Assembly (NCBI RefSeq): GCF_004015185.1
Contig: NZ_CP025746.1
Span: 2,931,776 to 2,995,775 of the forward strand
Direction of reading: 5' to 3'
Length of the DNA stretch: 64,000 nt
Source of the DNA: Clostridium manihotivorum
GTDB taxonomy: Bacteria; Bacillota; Clostridia; Clostridiales; Clostridiaceae
Shown: positions 52,109-61,500 of the stretch, piece by piece
Layout of the letters: every line of letters begins with the position of its first letter
How positions within the stretch are numbered: the first letter of the stretch is position 1
The notes under the pieces: generated by a model
What the model was told of the DNA's origin: nothing
Database searches by the model: none
The model's input: the letters and a program-made list of their open reading frames with translations, nothing else
Translations under genes and position numbers: made by a program

Positions 52109-53147
52109 TATTAATATTGAACAATATGGTTATACAGAATTTTACAAAGAACAAGTGAATACACTTGAGGTTGCAAATAATGAATTAATACCAGCTAGGG
52201 TAATTGAAGTTCATAGAGAACAATATAAGATTGTCACAGCTTTAGGTGAAAAGGACGCAAAGTTAAAAGGGTCTATATTCTATAATGAAGATCCTAACAT
52301 TGTATTTCCGTCTATTGGAGATTTTGTGTTAGTAAAGAATAATCCCATAGGTGAGGATGTTATATATAGGGTATTGGATAGAAAGAGTAAGTTTGCTAGA
52401 ATGGATTCTTTCAATCAAAAAGAGCAGGTAGTTGCTACTAACTTTGATTATGTGTTCATAGTAACCTCTTTAAACTATGATTTTAACTTGAAGAGAGTGG
52501 AGAGATACCTTGCCTGTGCTTGGGACAGTGGAGCGACTCCTATTATAGTTCTTACAAAAGCAGATTTATGTGAAGACTATGAAAGCTATATTTCAGAGGT
52601 TGAAGGTATTGCTTTTGGAGTGCCGACGATAGCTGTTAGTTCTCTTACAGGTCAAGGATTTGATCAGTTAAAACAATATACAAAGTCAGGAAATACCATA
52701 GTTCTTTTAGGCTCTTCTGGAGTAGGTAAATCATCCTTGGTTAATGCTATTGCAGAGGATGAGGTTATGAAGGTTAATGGTATAAGAGAAGATGACAGCA
52801 AAGGGCGCCATACAACAACTCATAGACAGTTAATCATGCTGAAAAATGGAACTATGATAATAGATACTCCCGGCATGAGAGAACTTGAAATGTGGGTTTT
52901 AGATGAGGGGCTTAGCGCAACTTTTTCAGACATAGAACAGCTTGAAGTGAATTGCAAATTCACCAATTGCAAGCATGAAACTGAACCAGGCTGTGCCATT
53001 AAAGCAGCTTTAGAAACTGGAGAACTTACTATAGATAGATGGAAGAACTTTTTAAAATTAAAAAAAGAGGCGGCATTCGCAGAAAAGAAAGCTAAACTTC
53101 TAGCTAAAACTAGTGGGGGCAAAAAGAAAAGGCAGTATGCTAGATAA
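52101..53147 (+). CDS. rsgA: Ribosome-maturation GTPase RsgA paralogue
   Basis: 348 residues. N-terminal OB fold (about 30-95), then the circularly permuted GTPase that defines RsgA/YloQ: G4 TKAD (152-155) precedes G1 GSSGVGKS (204-211) and G3 DTPG (255-258). The C-terminal zinc knuckle has C285, C290, H292 and C298. RsgA checks late 30S maturation at the decoding centre. The extended N-terminus (MNNINIEQYGYTEFYKEQ) is typical of the second RsgA-like group, found beside a shorter housekeeping RsgA in some Firmicutes. GGAGG precedes the ATG and a coupled leader ORF overlaps it. Confidence 0.92.
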   Translation: MNNINIEQYGYTEFYKEQVNTLEVANNELIPARVIEVHREQYKIVTALGEKDAKLKGSIFYNEDPNIVFPSIGDFVLVKNNPIGEDVIYRVLDRKSKFARMDSFNQKEQVVATNFDYVFIVTSLNYDFNLKRVERYLACAWDSGATPIIVLTKADLCEDYESYISEVEGIAFGVPTIAVSSLTGQGFDQLKQYTKSGNTIVLLGSSGVGKSSLVNAIAEDEVMKVNGIREDDSKGRHTTTHRQLIMLKNGTMIIDTPGMRELEMWVLDEGLSATFSDIEQLEVNCKFTNCKHETEPGCAIKAALETGELTIDRWKNFLKLKKEAAFAEKKAKLLAKTSGGKKKRQYAR

Positions 53148-53157
53148 ACTTTAAAAA

Positions 53158-53227
53158 TAGGCCCTATTAAAGTACTGTGTTGAAATTAAGTGGTCAGTCA
53201 TCCGATGCTTAGATGAGCTTGCGCAAA
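53158..53227 (+). repeat. MITE-A left-end fragment (copy 4)
   Basis: GGCCCTATTAAAGTACTGTG, TTGAAATTAAGTGGTCAGTC and ATGAGCTTGCGCAAA match the MITE-A left end; the interior and right end are gone, with an R3 copy attached directly. Confidence 0.7.
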
Positions 53228-53328
53228 ATAAAATTATGGAGCCTGCCAGATTTTCCTCATATCATTCAGAAAGGCAGATGCGAAAAAAGTTCACTGAAGA
53301 GGATCGCTTCAGTGAACTTTTTTAGATA
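53222..53328 (+). repeat. R3 structured repeat, copy 9, with terminator
   Basis: GCCTGCCAGATTTTCC...CATTCAGAAAGGCAGATGCGAAAAAA, then stem AGTTCACTGAAG / CTTCAGTGAACT (53288-53320) and T6. It probably terminates rsgA. Confidence 0.78.
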
Positions 53329-53447
53329 TTAAGATTATAGATATGGAATTTTTCAAAAAAAGAAAATGTTTTCATTTGTATTTAGTTAAAAAATTCTGTA
53401 CAATAAAAATAATGAAACGAAGGTAACTTGTGTAAGGAGGATATACA

Positions 53448-54371
53448 ATGAAAAATATAAAAATAGGAAATGGACAAATTGATGGATCAGAAATTGCTCT
53501 AGGTTGTATGAGAATGGCTGGCCTTACAAAGGACGCTGCAGAGAAGGTAATAAAAACTTGTTTAGAAGAGGGAATTAACTTCTTTGATCATGCGGATATC
53601 TATGGTGGTGGAAAATCAGAAGAAATATTTGCAGACTCTATAAATATCAATTCTGATATAAGAGAAAAAATGATAATTCAAACTAAATGTTCTATAGTGC
53701 CAGGAAAAATGTATGATTTTTCAAAGGAACATATCCTAGCTTCTGTAGAGGGGAGTCTTAAACGTTTAAAGACTGATTACGTAGATACTTTGTTATTACA
53801 TCGTCCAGATACTTTAATGGAGCCAGAAGAAGTAGCTGAAGCCTTTACAAAGCTTCATGATAGTGGAAAAGTTAAGTACTTTGGAGTAAGTAATCATAAC
53901 TCAATGCAAATAGAGCTTTTAAATAAATATCTAGGAAGTAATAACATAATAATAAACCAATTGCAATTTGGTATAATGCACACTGGTATGATAGATTCAG
54001 GAATAAATGTAAATATGAAGGTTGATAGATCCATTGATAGAGATGGAAGTATACTTGAATATTGTAGACTTAAAGACATAACAATACAAGCTTGGTCCCC
54101 ATACCAATATGGTTTCTTTGAGGGAGTTTTCTTAGGAAATGAAAAATTTCCAGAGTTAAATAAGAAAATTGATGAAATTGCAGAAAGAAAAGGAGTTACT
54201 AATACTGCTATAGCTACAGCTTGGATATTAAGACATCCAGCTAAGATACAAACAGTAATTGGGTCAATGAATCCAACTCGTATAAGAGAGATTTGTAAGG
54301 CTTCAAATGTTCAGTTAAGCAGAGAAGAGTGGTATGAAATATACCTAGCAGCAGGTAACTCATTACCTTAA
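53448..54371 (+). CDS. Aldo/keto reductase, YdhF-like
   Basis: 307 residues of an NADPH-dependent TIM-barrel oxidoreductase. The catalytic tetrad region is visible: FFDHADIYGGGKSEEIF (Asp, Tyr), QTKCSI (Lys) and TLLLHRPD (His). Cofactor-binding features are KYFGVSNH, QAWSPYQYGFF and VIGSMNPTRIREI near the end. The closest named type is E. coli YdhF; the natural substrate is unknown. GGAGGAT precedes the ATG and a terminator follows 12 bp after the stop. Confidence 0.92.
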   Translation: MKNIKIGNGQIDGSEIALGCMRMAGLTKDAAEKVIKTCLEEGINFFDHADIYGGGKSEEIFADSININSDIREKMIIQTKCSIVPGKMYDFSKEHILASVEGSLKRLKTDYVDTLLLHRPDTLMEPEEVAEAFTKLHDSGKVKYFGVSNHNSMQIELLNKYLGSNNIIINQLQFGIMHTGMIDSGINVNMKVDRSIDRDGSILEYCRLKDITIQAWSPYQYGFFEGVFLGNEKFPELNKKIDEIAERKGVTNTAIATAWILRHPAKIQTVIGSMNPTRIREICKASNVQLSREEWYEIYLAAGNSLP

Positions 54372-54382
54372 TAAATCTATAT

Positions 54383-54420
54383 AAAAAACACTGAAGTGTT
54401 GACTTGCTTCAGTGTTTTTT
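54383..54420. terminator. Bidirectional terminator between convergent genes
   Basis: AACACTGAAG / CTTCAGTGTT stem with A6 before and T6 after; it serves the aldo/keto reductase and, on the minus strand, the 54431-54919 gene. Confidence 0.85.
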
Positions 54421-54430
54421 CATATGTATC

Positions 54431-54919
54431 TTATTTATTATATGCTGTTTCAATGGAGTGCTTGTGATATTCTTTATATGCATCACTGTTTTTATCTGGC
54501 TCAGCAATAATTGCTCCAAGTCCGAAAAATAAAGTGTATATACATATTAATGCAATAGATATGAACTTAATAAAGAAATTAAAGCGCCTAAATCTTATGC
54601 TTTTTTCTACTAAATAGTATATAAGAAATATAGCTCCCAATGTATTCAGTATTCCAAAGAATCTTGTATGTTCCATGAATAAGTAAAAATACAATACTAT
54701 GCCTATTGGAATAGTTAGCCATTTTGGAATTTTTATAGATATTGTTTTATCAACTTTTCTTTGAAGCTTTTTATCCATATTGCTATAGTCGATGATATTA
54801 GGATTACTTTTTTGTCTAGTTTTTACTCTTCCTCTAGAATCAATATGTCCAATTCCTAAAAAGTCATCATTAAAAGCTTGGTTATTATCATATATCAATA
54901 AGTCATCTTTTACGTACAT
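54431..54919 (-). CDS. Membrane protein, unknown function
   Basis: 162 residues. A polar N-terminus of about 60 residues (MYVKDDLLIYDNNQAFNDDF...DKKLQRKVDKTISIK) precedes three helices at about 68-84 (LTIPIGIVLYFYLFM), 88-105 (FFGILNTLGAIFLIYYLV) and 115-140 (FIKFISIALICIYTLFFGLGAII). It ends in a charged tail (PDKNSDAYKEYHKHSIET). GGGGGAT precedes the ATG. No family recognised. Confidence 0.72.
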   Translation of the reverse strand: MYVKDDLLIYDNNQAFNDDFLGIGHIDSRGRVKTRQKSNPNIIDYSNMDKKLQRKVDKTISIKIPKWLTIPIGIVLYFYLFMEHTRFFGILNTLGAIFLIYYLVEKSIRFRRFNFFIKFISIALICIYTLFFGLGAIIAEPDKNSDAYKEYHKHSIETAYNK

Positions 54920-55120
54920 ATTATCCCCCTGTTTAACTAGATATATAAATATTATACCTCGAATAAATAAGAGAATAAATCTGTTTTAAATAAAGTTTTT
55001 ACTGAATTTGATTATTTATTATTCCTTTGTTATAGAAATTTTCCACTTCATACGTATACTCCTATAAACTATTTAATAATTTATAGTGTAATAGATTTAT
55101 TAAATTGCTGCATATAATTT

Positions 55121-55777
55121 CTACTTTTTACCTAAGATAAAATAATGCCATGAATTATAGTTTTCACCGCCAACTATAACGTCTTGAACTTGGCGTACAG
55201 TAATAAGTTTAAAATCTTTAAATACTGCTTTTATGTCATCATCATTTACAAAAAAGTGAGGAATACCCTGTTCAGGACCTTCTTCTGTTTTAACTATTGT
55301 ATTTTCATCAAGTTTTACTAATTCAGAATCATCAAAATTCAAACCTTGCTTTGAACAAAGTGTTAAGTAAAACTCTCCATTTTCTTTTAATACTCTTTTT
55401 ATCTCTAAAAGTACTTGAACTATTCCTTTACTATCTGTATGAGAGATAACATGATATGCAAGTAGGCAATCAAAGTAATTATCACTAAAAGGTAAATCCA
55501 TCATATTTGAAACTTTTGCTTTCAAATTTAATTTTTCTTTATTTGCCCAGTTGTTAAGCATATCCACTGCTAATTCCGATAAGTCTACTGAATCAACATT
55601 AAAGCCATTTCTAGCAAATAGAATAGAGTGTCTGCCAAGTCCACAGCCTAAATCAAGAAATTTATTGAATTTCTTATCTTTCCATCGATTTAGAAGATAA
55701 TAGGATTCTTCTGAAGGTATGATCCAATGTTTATCTTTATTTTTTGACCAATCCCAAGCTCTTGTTAATTGTTCCAT
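55121..55777 (-). CDS. Class I SAM-dependent methyltransferase
   Basis: 218 residues with a Rossmann-like methyltransferase core: motif I FLDLGCGLGRHSILFARNGF (about 38-57), motif II VDSVDLSELAVDML (acidic Asp about 62), then DLPFSDNYFDCLLAYHVISH and IVQVLLEIKRVLKENGEFYLTL. The N-terminal DWSKNKDKHWIIPSEESYYLL is typical of a Firmicute family of small-molecule methyltransferases. Substrate unknown. GGAGAG precedes the ATG. It stands alone. Confidence 0.9.
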   Translation of the reverse strand: MEQLTRAWDWSKNKDKHWIIPSEESYYLLNRWKDKKFNKFLDLGCGLGRHSILFARNGFNVDSVDLSELAVDMLNNWANKEKLNLKAKVSNMMDLPFSDNYFDCLLAYHVISHTDSKGIVQVLLEIKRVLKENGEFYLTLCSKQGLNFDDSELVKLDENTIVKTEEGPEQGIPHFFVNDDDIKAVFKDFKLITVRQVQDVIVGGENYNSWHYFILGKK

Positions 55778-56006
55778 ATTGAACTCTCCAATCCCTAATG
55801 TTATGTATAAGGTTTATTTTTACTAATTTTAAAAATAGTATAAGTAAATCAATAATATTGTATCTTAATTACTTGCGCTTTTCCACTTGAAGTTAAAAAT
55901 GTTGTATTAAGGGAAGGTATTCTTTTAATTTGTACCATGTGGTAAAATATTCCTTAATATATGATGAAAAATACTATCTATCTTATAAAAGAATAGGGGG
56001 AAGTAT

Positions 56007-56864
56007 ATGGATAATAAAATGAAGGTTAAAAAATTGTCATTAGATTTTGGTGTACTTATTATTGCAGCTATAGTATATTTTACTTACTTTGCAGTTGCAA
56101 AACATAAAGTTGAACTTTGGATGATTTTAAAAGCTTTAATTGAATTTCTTACTGCTTTTATATGTGTGGCAATAATTGAATTTATCAGCATAAGAGAAAA
56201 TAGAAGTATAGAAATTTTTTCCAGCAAAACAGCTATAATTCCGTTTTGTATAATTTTTAGCTTAAATATTTTTAGTGCGATCATACTGGATAGATTTTTT
56301 GGACTTAACAATTCAACAACAGGAAAATCTAACTTTACAATCGTTTTTTTATTTCAATTGGTGATTACTAGTTATATATTAATCAGTTATCTCTTTAAGA
56401 TAAAGTTATCAAGCTTTAAATGGAATATTTCTAAAAAGACCTTCTTATATATTATTCTATTATTCCTCATAATAAATATTTCTGATTTAATAAACTCTTT
56501 ATTATTAAACGGCAAAATTATAACTGCTACAGGTCATAATTACATTGTATGGTTATTTATTAGTACTTCTTTTCATATTTTTTACCCAGCTTTATGTGAA
56601 GAAGTTTTATGGAGAGGAATTTTAATTTCAGCACTTAGAGGAATGCGTATAAAAAATGAATACTGCAACATTATCCAAGCAGTATTATTTGGGTTAGCTC
56701 ATACTTTTATGATTGGAACAAATATATCTTTCATATTTGTACTTCATACTGCTGTTCAGATGATATGGGGGTATGTATTCGGAAAATTGTATTTTAAAAC
56801 AAAGTCACTTGTTCCTGGGATGATATTTCATGCTTTGTTTAATACACGGTATTTTATTGTTTAG
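56007..56864 (+). CDS. CPBP-family intramembrane metalloprotease (CAAX-like)
   Basis: 285 residues, mostly helical membrane segments (about eight). Active-site motifs: motif 1 CEEVLWRG (E198, E199, R203), motif 2 FGLAHTFMIG (H232) and motif 3 GMIFHALFNT (H275, N279). CPBP/Abi proteins are Rce1-like glutamate proteases; in bacteria they often give bacteriocin self-immunity or maturation. No bacteriocin gene was identified next to it. GGGGGAAG precedes the ATG. Confidence 0.9.
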   Translation: MDNKMKVKKLSLDFGVLIIAAIVYFTYFAVAKHKVELWMILKALIEFLTAFICVAIIEFISIRENRSIEIFSSKTAIIPFCIIFSLNIFSAIILDRFFGLNNSTTGKSNFTIVFLFQLVITSYILISYLFKIKLSSFKWNISKKTFLYIILLFLIINISDLINSLLLNGKIITATGHNYIVWLFISTSFHIFYPALCEEVLWRGILISALRGMRIKNEYCNIIQAVLFGLAHTFMIGTNISFIFVLHTAVQMIWGYVFGKLYFKTKSLVPGMIFHALFNTRYFIV

Positions 56865-57043
56865 AAAATTATCTTAAGGTATAGTGAAATTAATCAAGAA
56901 CTAAGTTTATTTATTACATTAAATCAAAGTGAATTTTGTTTTTTTTGAATATAATAATGTGTATAAATATAACTTTCACAACAAATCTACCTAAAAATAC
57001 TTAAGCGACGTTTATATAATAATATAATTGGAGGTTAATTATA

Positions 57044-57331
57044 GTGTCGGAAAATAATCAGTATGATTATGAAGGTATTGAAAAGCATAAAAAGCATAAG
57101 CTGAAGAAAAAGATAAAGAAGGGATTAAAAAAGGCCTATAAAAATGGCTTTAAAGAAGGCTTTAAAAAAGGGCTGAAAGCAGCATTAAAAAAGCGAGATG
57201 AAAAGCAATACTATAACGAAGCAGAAAAGATAGCTAGAGATGCCTTAAACAAGGGGATAGATGTTCAAACCATTATGGAAATCACTGAGCTTAGCGAAAA
57301 AGAGGTGAGTAAGCTTATTGATAAACCTTAA
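57044..57331 (+). CDS. Small Lys-rich protein with an Rpn/PD-(D/E)XK-type tail
   Basis: 95 residues from a GTG start with GGAGG 10 bp upstream. Residues 15-53 are extremely basic with a repeated GFKEGFKKGLKAALKK pattern. Residues 58-92 (NEAEKIARDALNKGIDVQTI then MEITELSEKEVSKLI) match the C-terminal helix-turn-helix-like end of Rpn-family (PD-(D/E)XK nuclease) transposase-like proteins. The nuclease domain itself is absent, so this is either a stand-alone small nucleic-acid-binding protein or a domain remnant. Confidence 0.68.
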   Translation: MSENNQYDYEGIEKHKKHKLKKKIKKGLKKAYKNGFKEGFKKGLKAALKKRDEKQYYNEAEKIARDALNKGIDVQTIMEITELSEKEVSKLIDKP

Positions 57332-57546
57332 GAAAAGCATAGATTTACAGTTCTGCAAATTCTATAATATTTTTATCAAATAAATTTTCTATGCTATATT
57401 TATTGAAATATATATTAAGTTCAGTATTATCTACAATTCTTTTCATAAATTCTCCTTAAATAAGACAAATGTCCTAGTAAATTTGCTAAAGTTAGTATAA
57501 ATTATTTATAAAGCATTCTTTATTTATTGTAAAGCTTAGTTTTTAA

Positions 57547-57643
57547 AAATGTATAACTTTGGTCTGATATCAATTTTCAAAACTCTTCTGGGTTCTGAGA
57601 GAAGAATTTGAATATATAAATTTTAGTATGAAGTGGTACATGT
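57547..57643. repeat. R2 hairpin repeat, copy d
   Basis: About 97 bp: AATGTATAACTTTGGTCTGA, then TTTTCAAAACTCTTCT pairing with AGAGAAGAATTTGAA, and AAGTGGTACATGTA at the right. It ends immediately before the ribosome binding site of the YjjG-like gene, so it lies in that gene's leader or upstream promoter. The rest of 57332-57657 has one weak hairpin (AGCATAGA / TCTATGCT). Confidence 0.72.
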
Positions 57644-57657
57644 AGAGGGGGATAATT

Positions 57658-58344
57658 ATGAAATACGAAATTATAATTTTTGATGCTGATGAAACTTTAT
57701 TTGATTTTAAGAAGTCGGAAAGAGATGCCTTTAAAAATGCTATGCTGGAGTTTGATATAGAGTATGAAGAAAATCATCATCTAAAGATATATAGCGAGAT
57801 AAATTCGGGAATATGGAAAGAATTTGAAAATGGAATTATTACCCAGGAAAAGTTAAAGGTAGAAAGATTCAAAAGACTTGCAGACAGGTTAAATATAAGC
57901 TTTGATGAGCATTTATTTGCAAAGGCATATATGAAACATTTAGCTAATGCTTCATTTTTATATGATGATAGTATAGAACTTATAGAGAGCCTTTATAAGG
58001 ATTATAGATTAACTATAGTTACCAATGGATTAAAGGATGTTCAAAATAAAAGAATCAAAAAGTCTGTTATCGCAAAGTACTTTGAAGATGTTGTAATATC
58101 AGAGGAAGTGAAGGTTGCGAAGCCTGACCCAAAGATATTTGAGATAGCTCTAAACAACTTAAAGCATACTGATAAAAGTAAAGTTTTAATGGTTGGAGAC
58201 AGTTTGACTTCAGATATAAAGGGAGGAATTAACTCAGGTATAGACACCTGTTGGTATAATCCTAACAAAGTAGTTAATAGCACTGATATAAGACCTACTT
58301 ATGAGATTACTAAACTTTCTCAATTAAGAGAAATAATTGGTTAG
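57658..58344 (+). CDS. yjjG: YjjG/YfnB-type HAD nucleotidase
   Basis: 228 residues of the HAD superfamily. Motif I FDADETLFDF has nucleophile D9 and D11; the DADETLFDF form is typical of YjjG/YfnB noncanonical pyrimidine nucleotidases. The cap domain is at about 20-95, motif II is TIVTNG, motif III AKPDP with Lys about 154, motif IV VGDSLTSDIKGG. It should dephosphorylate nucleoside monophosphates (dUMP/dTMP or modified pyrimidines). AGAGGGGGAT precedes the ATG; an R2 repeat sits directly upstream. Terminator at 58426. Confidence 0.9.
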   Translation: MKYEIIIFDADETLFDFKKSERDAFKNAMLEFDIEYEENHHLKIYSEINSGIWKEFENGIITQEKLKVERFKRLADRLNISFDEHLFAKAYMKHLANASFLYDDSIELIESLYKDYRLTIVTNGLKDVQNKRIKKSVIAKYFEDVVISEEVKVAKPDPKIFEIALNNLKHTDKSKVLMVGDSLTSDIKGGINSGIDTCWYNPNKVVNSTDIRPTYEITKLSQLREIIG

Positions 58345-58425
58345 AGCTAGAAGTATGATTCGAATAAACCTATTGAGGTGAAACTCTAATACTAATAGAA
58401 TATAAGTTATGTTAAATAAATATTG

Positions 58426-58459
58426 AAAACGCTAAGACTCTATTGTTTTAGTGTTTTTT
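58426..58459 (+). terminator. Terminator after the HAD gene
   Basis: AAAACGCTAA / TTTAGTGTT stem (G-T pair) followed by T6. It separates the HAD gene from the AAA+ operon. Confidence 0.7.
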
Positions 58460-58575
58460 CTTTGTAAACTTTTGTTACTTTTTGAAAAAATATTTTTCAG
58501 TGTCATTTCTTAAATATTAAGCTTTGTATATTTATGATATAATTAGTAATCATGGATAGTACTGGAGGTATAAAG

Positions 58576-61500
58576 ATGGCAAAGAATAAATCAAATACAG
58601 ATGATTCTAAACCTAATAATATAATAAAAGTTTTATTTCCTGAACTTCAGCTTATAGATTACATAAAAGAAAATGGTGTACTTAATAAAGAGTTTTATAA
58701 AAAGAGCAAGAAGACTGCAAGTAAAGCTGTTACAAATGTAACCAGTGAAGTTGGGAAAATAGCCGTAAAGGGGATAGAAAGCACTATTGAAGCTGCTGAG
58801 AATACTCTAAAGAATGTTGAAAGTAGTACTCAAAAAGGAAAAGCTATAGTTAAAGAGGTAGCTAAAAATTCATCTACTAACTTTGCTACTAATTCATCTA
58901 AAAGCACTAGTATGTCAAGTTCTTCCTCAGAAGTTGTAGAATGTTCAACAATAGTAATAAATAGAAACAAAGAGGGAATTGAAGCTGATTTTGATAAAGT
59001 AGAGAACATGCTTTCTCAATATGTTTTAGGTCAAAATGAATATATAAAAGAACTTTGTATTGCTTTTAAGAGACCATTTTTATACGGTCAAAATGATGGG
59101 GTAAGAAATGCAATATTTATAACTGGTCCTAAGGGTTCAGGAAGGCATCTTTCTGTTAAAGCCATAGGCAAATTTTTAAAAGAAGTAAAGGTATTCAAAA
59201 AGTCAGGAAGCTTTACCATAGATTTATCTCAGTATAAGCTAGAAAAAGATGCCGACAATCTGTTTTTATCTGATTTATATAATGGCTTAAATAGTCAAGA
59301 GCCAATAGTAGTTTTTGATAATTTTGATAAATGCCATTCAAATGTTTTAGATACTATTTCCAAGCTTGTAATTGATGGTGAACTAAAGCTTAATAGAAGA
59401 TTTATGGATCAGTCTGACCAAATGATTGATGTTACGGGAAAAGGAAATCTGACCTTGAATACCACAGATGTGATAGAGGCCAATGGAAAGTTTCTTGTGT
59501 TTATCACTGAGAAAAGTGAAGAAAAAATCAGAACTATGTTTTCAAGCAAGTTTATACAAAAGGTTCATGATATAATCAGCACCACTGCACTTTCCGATAA
59601 GAACCTATCAATTATTACTAAGTTTATATTAAAGGATTATAAGGAAAAGATTAGTACTAACTTAGGAATAATAGTTGATTTCATGGATGATGTTACAAGC
59701 AATGTAGTAAAAGAAAGTGATAGGTCAGAAGGGGCTCATTCATTAAAGTCTTTTATTGAGGAAAATATATATGCACCTATGGTTGAACTTAAACTAAAGG
59801 AGAAGCTTTTTAGTGAAAAGAAATATTCAATAATTGAAATACAAAACTCATTAGTTTTGACTGATGGAGATGATAATATTGAACTTTCTTCAGTGATAAA
59901 AAAAGCTGATGTGGGTGGTTTAGAGGAATTAGATAAGGAGCTAAATAGCATTATCGGTTTAAATAGTATTAAAACTTTTATAAAGACATTACAAGATAAT
60001 ATAAAAGTTCAAAATATGAGAAAGAGCCAAGGAGCTAGTGAAGCTAAGCTTTCATTACATATGATTTTTACAGGAAACCCAGGTACAGGTAAAACAACAA
60101 TAGCTAGAATAATGGCAAAATATTTAAAGGCTCTAGGTTACTTAAGCAGTGGACATTTAGTGGAAGTATCAAGAAATGATCTTGTAGGACAATATGTAGG
60201 AGAAACAGCTCAAAAAACTATGTCAAAGGCCAATTCAGCTCTAGGAGGAATATTGTTTATAGATGAAGCCTATTCTTTAGCTAGAGATAATAATGATGTT
60301 TTTGGTATAGAAGCAGTAGATAGCCTTGTAAAAGCTGTAGAAGATAATAGACAAGACTTAGTTGTGATATTAGCTGGTTATACCAAAGAGATGGAAGAGT
60401 TTCTGAAGACTAACAGTGGACTAAAATCTAGATTTAACCATAATATAGAGTTCCCAGACTACACTCCTTCAGAGCTGTTACAGATATCTAAGGAAATAGC
60501 AAAAGCTAATGGCTATATGTTTGAAGAAGCACTAGATGAGATGCTTATAACTTTGTTTGAGGGAAAACAGATAAAGGGTAAAAATGACAGCGGAAATGGA
60601 AGACTTGCAAGAAATATAATTGAACAGGCTATAGCAAATCAATCAAAGAGACTTGCTTCAATTTCAGACAAAGAAATAGGCAAAGACGAGATTAATAGGC
60701 TCACTATAGCTGATTTTGGACTAGATAATAAGGTTGAGTTTAGCCTAGAAGAAGAGCTCTCTAAAGTAATTGGCTTGGAGGAAGTAAAGAATTTCGTAAG
60801 AGATTTAGAAAAACAAATAATTGCTAAGGAAAAAAGAAAGAAATTAGGAATAAAAGTGGAGTCTTCGCAGTCACTAAATATGATTTTTACAGGTAATCCT
60901 GGAACCGGTAAGACTACGGTAGCGAGACTTATAGCAGATTTGATGAAGAAAATGGGTATTTTGAAATCAGGACAGGTTATAGAAACTGATAGAAGTGGCT
61001 TAGTTGGACAGTATACAGGTGAAACTACCAAGAAAGCTACAGAGTTGTTTAAATCAGCTTTAGGAGGAGTTTTATTTATAGACGAAGCCTATGCAATCAT
61101 GTCTTCCGAAAATGATCCTCTTGGAAAAGAAGCTGTAGATGTATTAGTAAAGCTTGTGGAAGACTTCAGAGAAGATATTATAGTTATTTTAGCAGGATAT
61201 GACAAGGAAATGGGTGAGTTTTTAGAAACTAATTCTGGATTAAAATCAAGATTTCCACTTAAGATTAATTTTCAAGATTATAACCTAGATGAGCTTCTAC
61301 AGATAGGAAAAGCAATGATAACTTCAAAGGGGTTTGTACTTGCAGGTAATGCTGAGGATGAGCTTAGAGCTTCTATTGCCGAAGCGAAGAGAAAAGATGC
61401 CGCTCAATCAGGAAATGGTAGAATGGTTAGAAATATAGTTGAAAAAGCAATTAGAACTCAATCTTCAAGAATTGCGGATCTAGAGGAAATAGATGAAAAA

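Noticed and set aside
60639..61031. 130-codon minus-strand ORF
   Set aside because: Antisense shadow of the AAA+ gene with its repeated modules.
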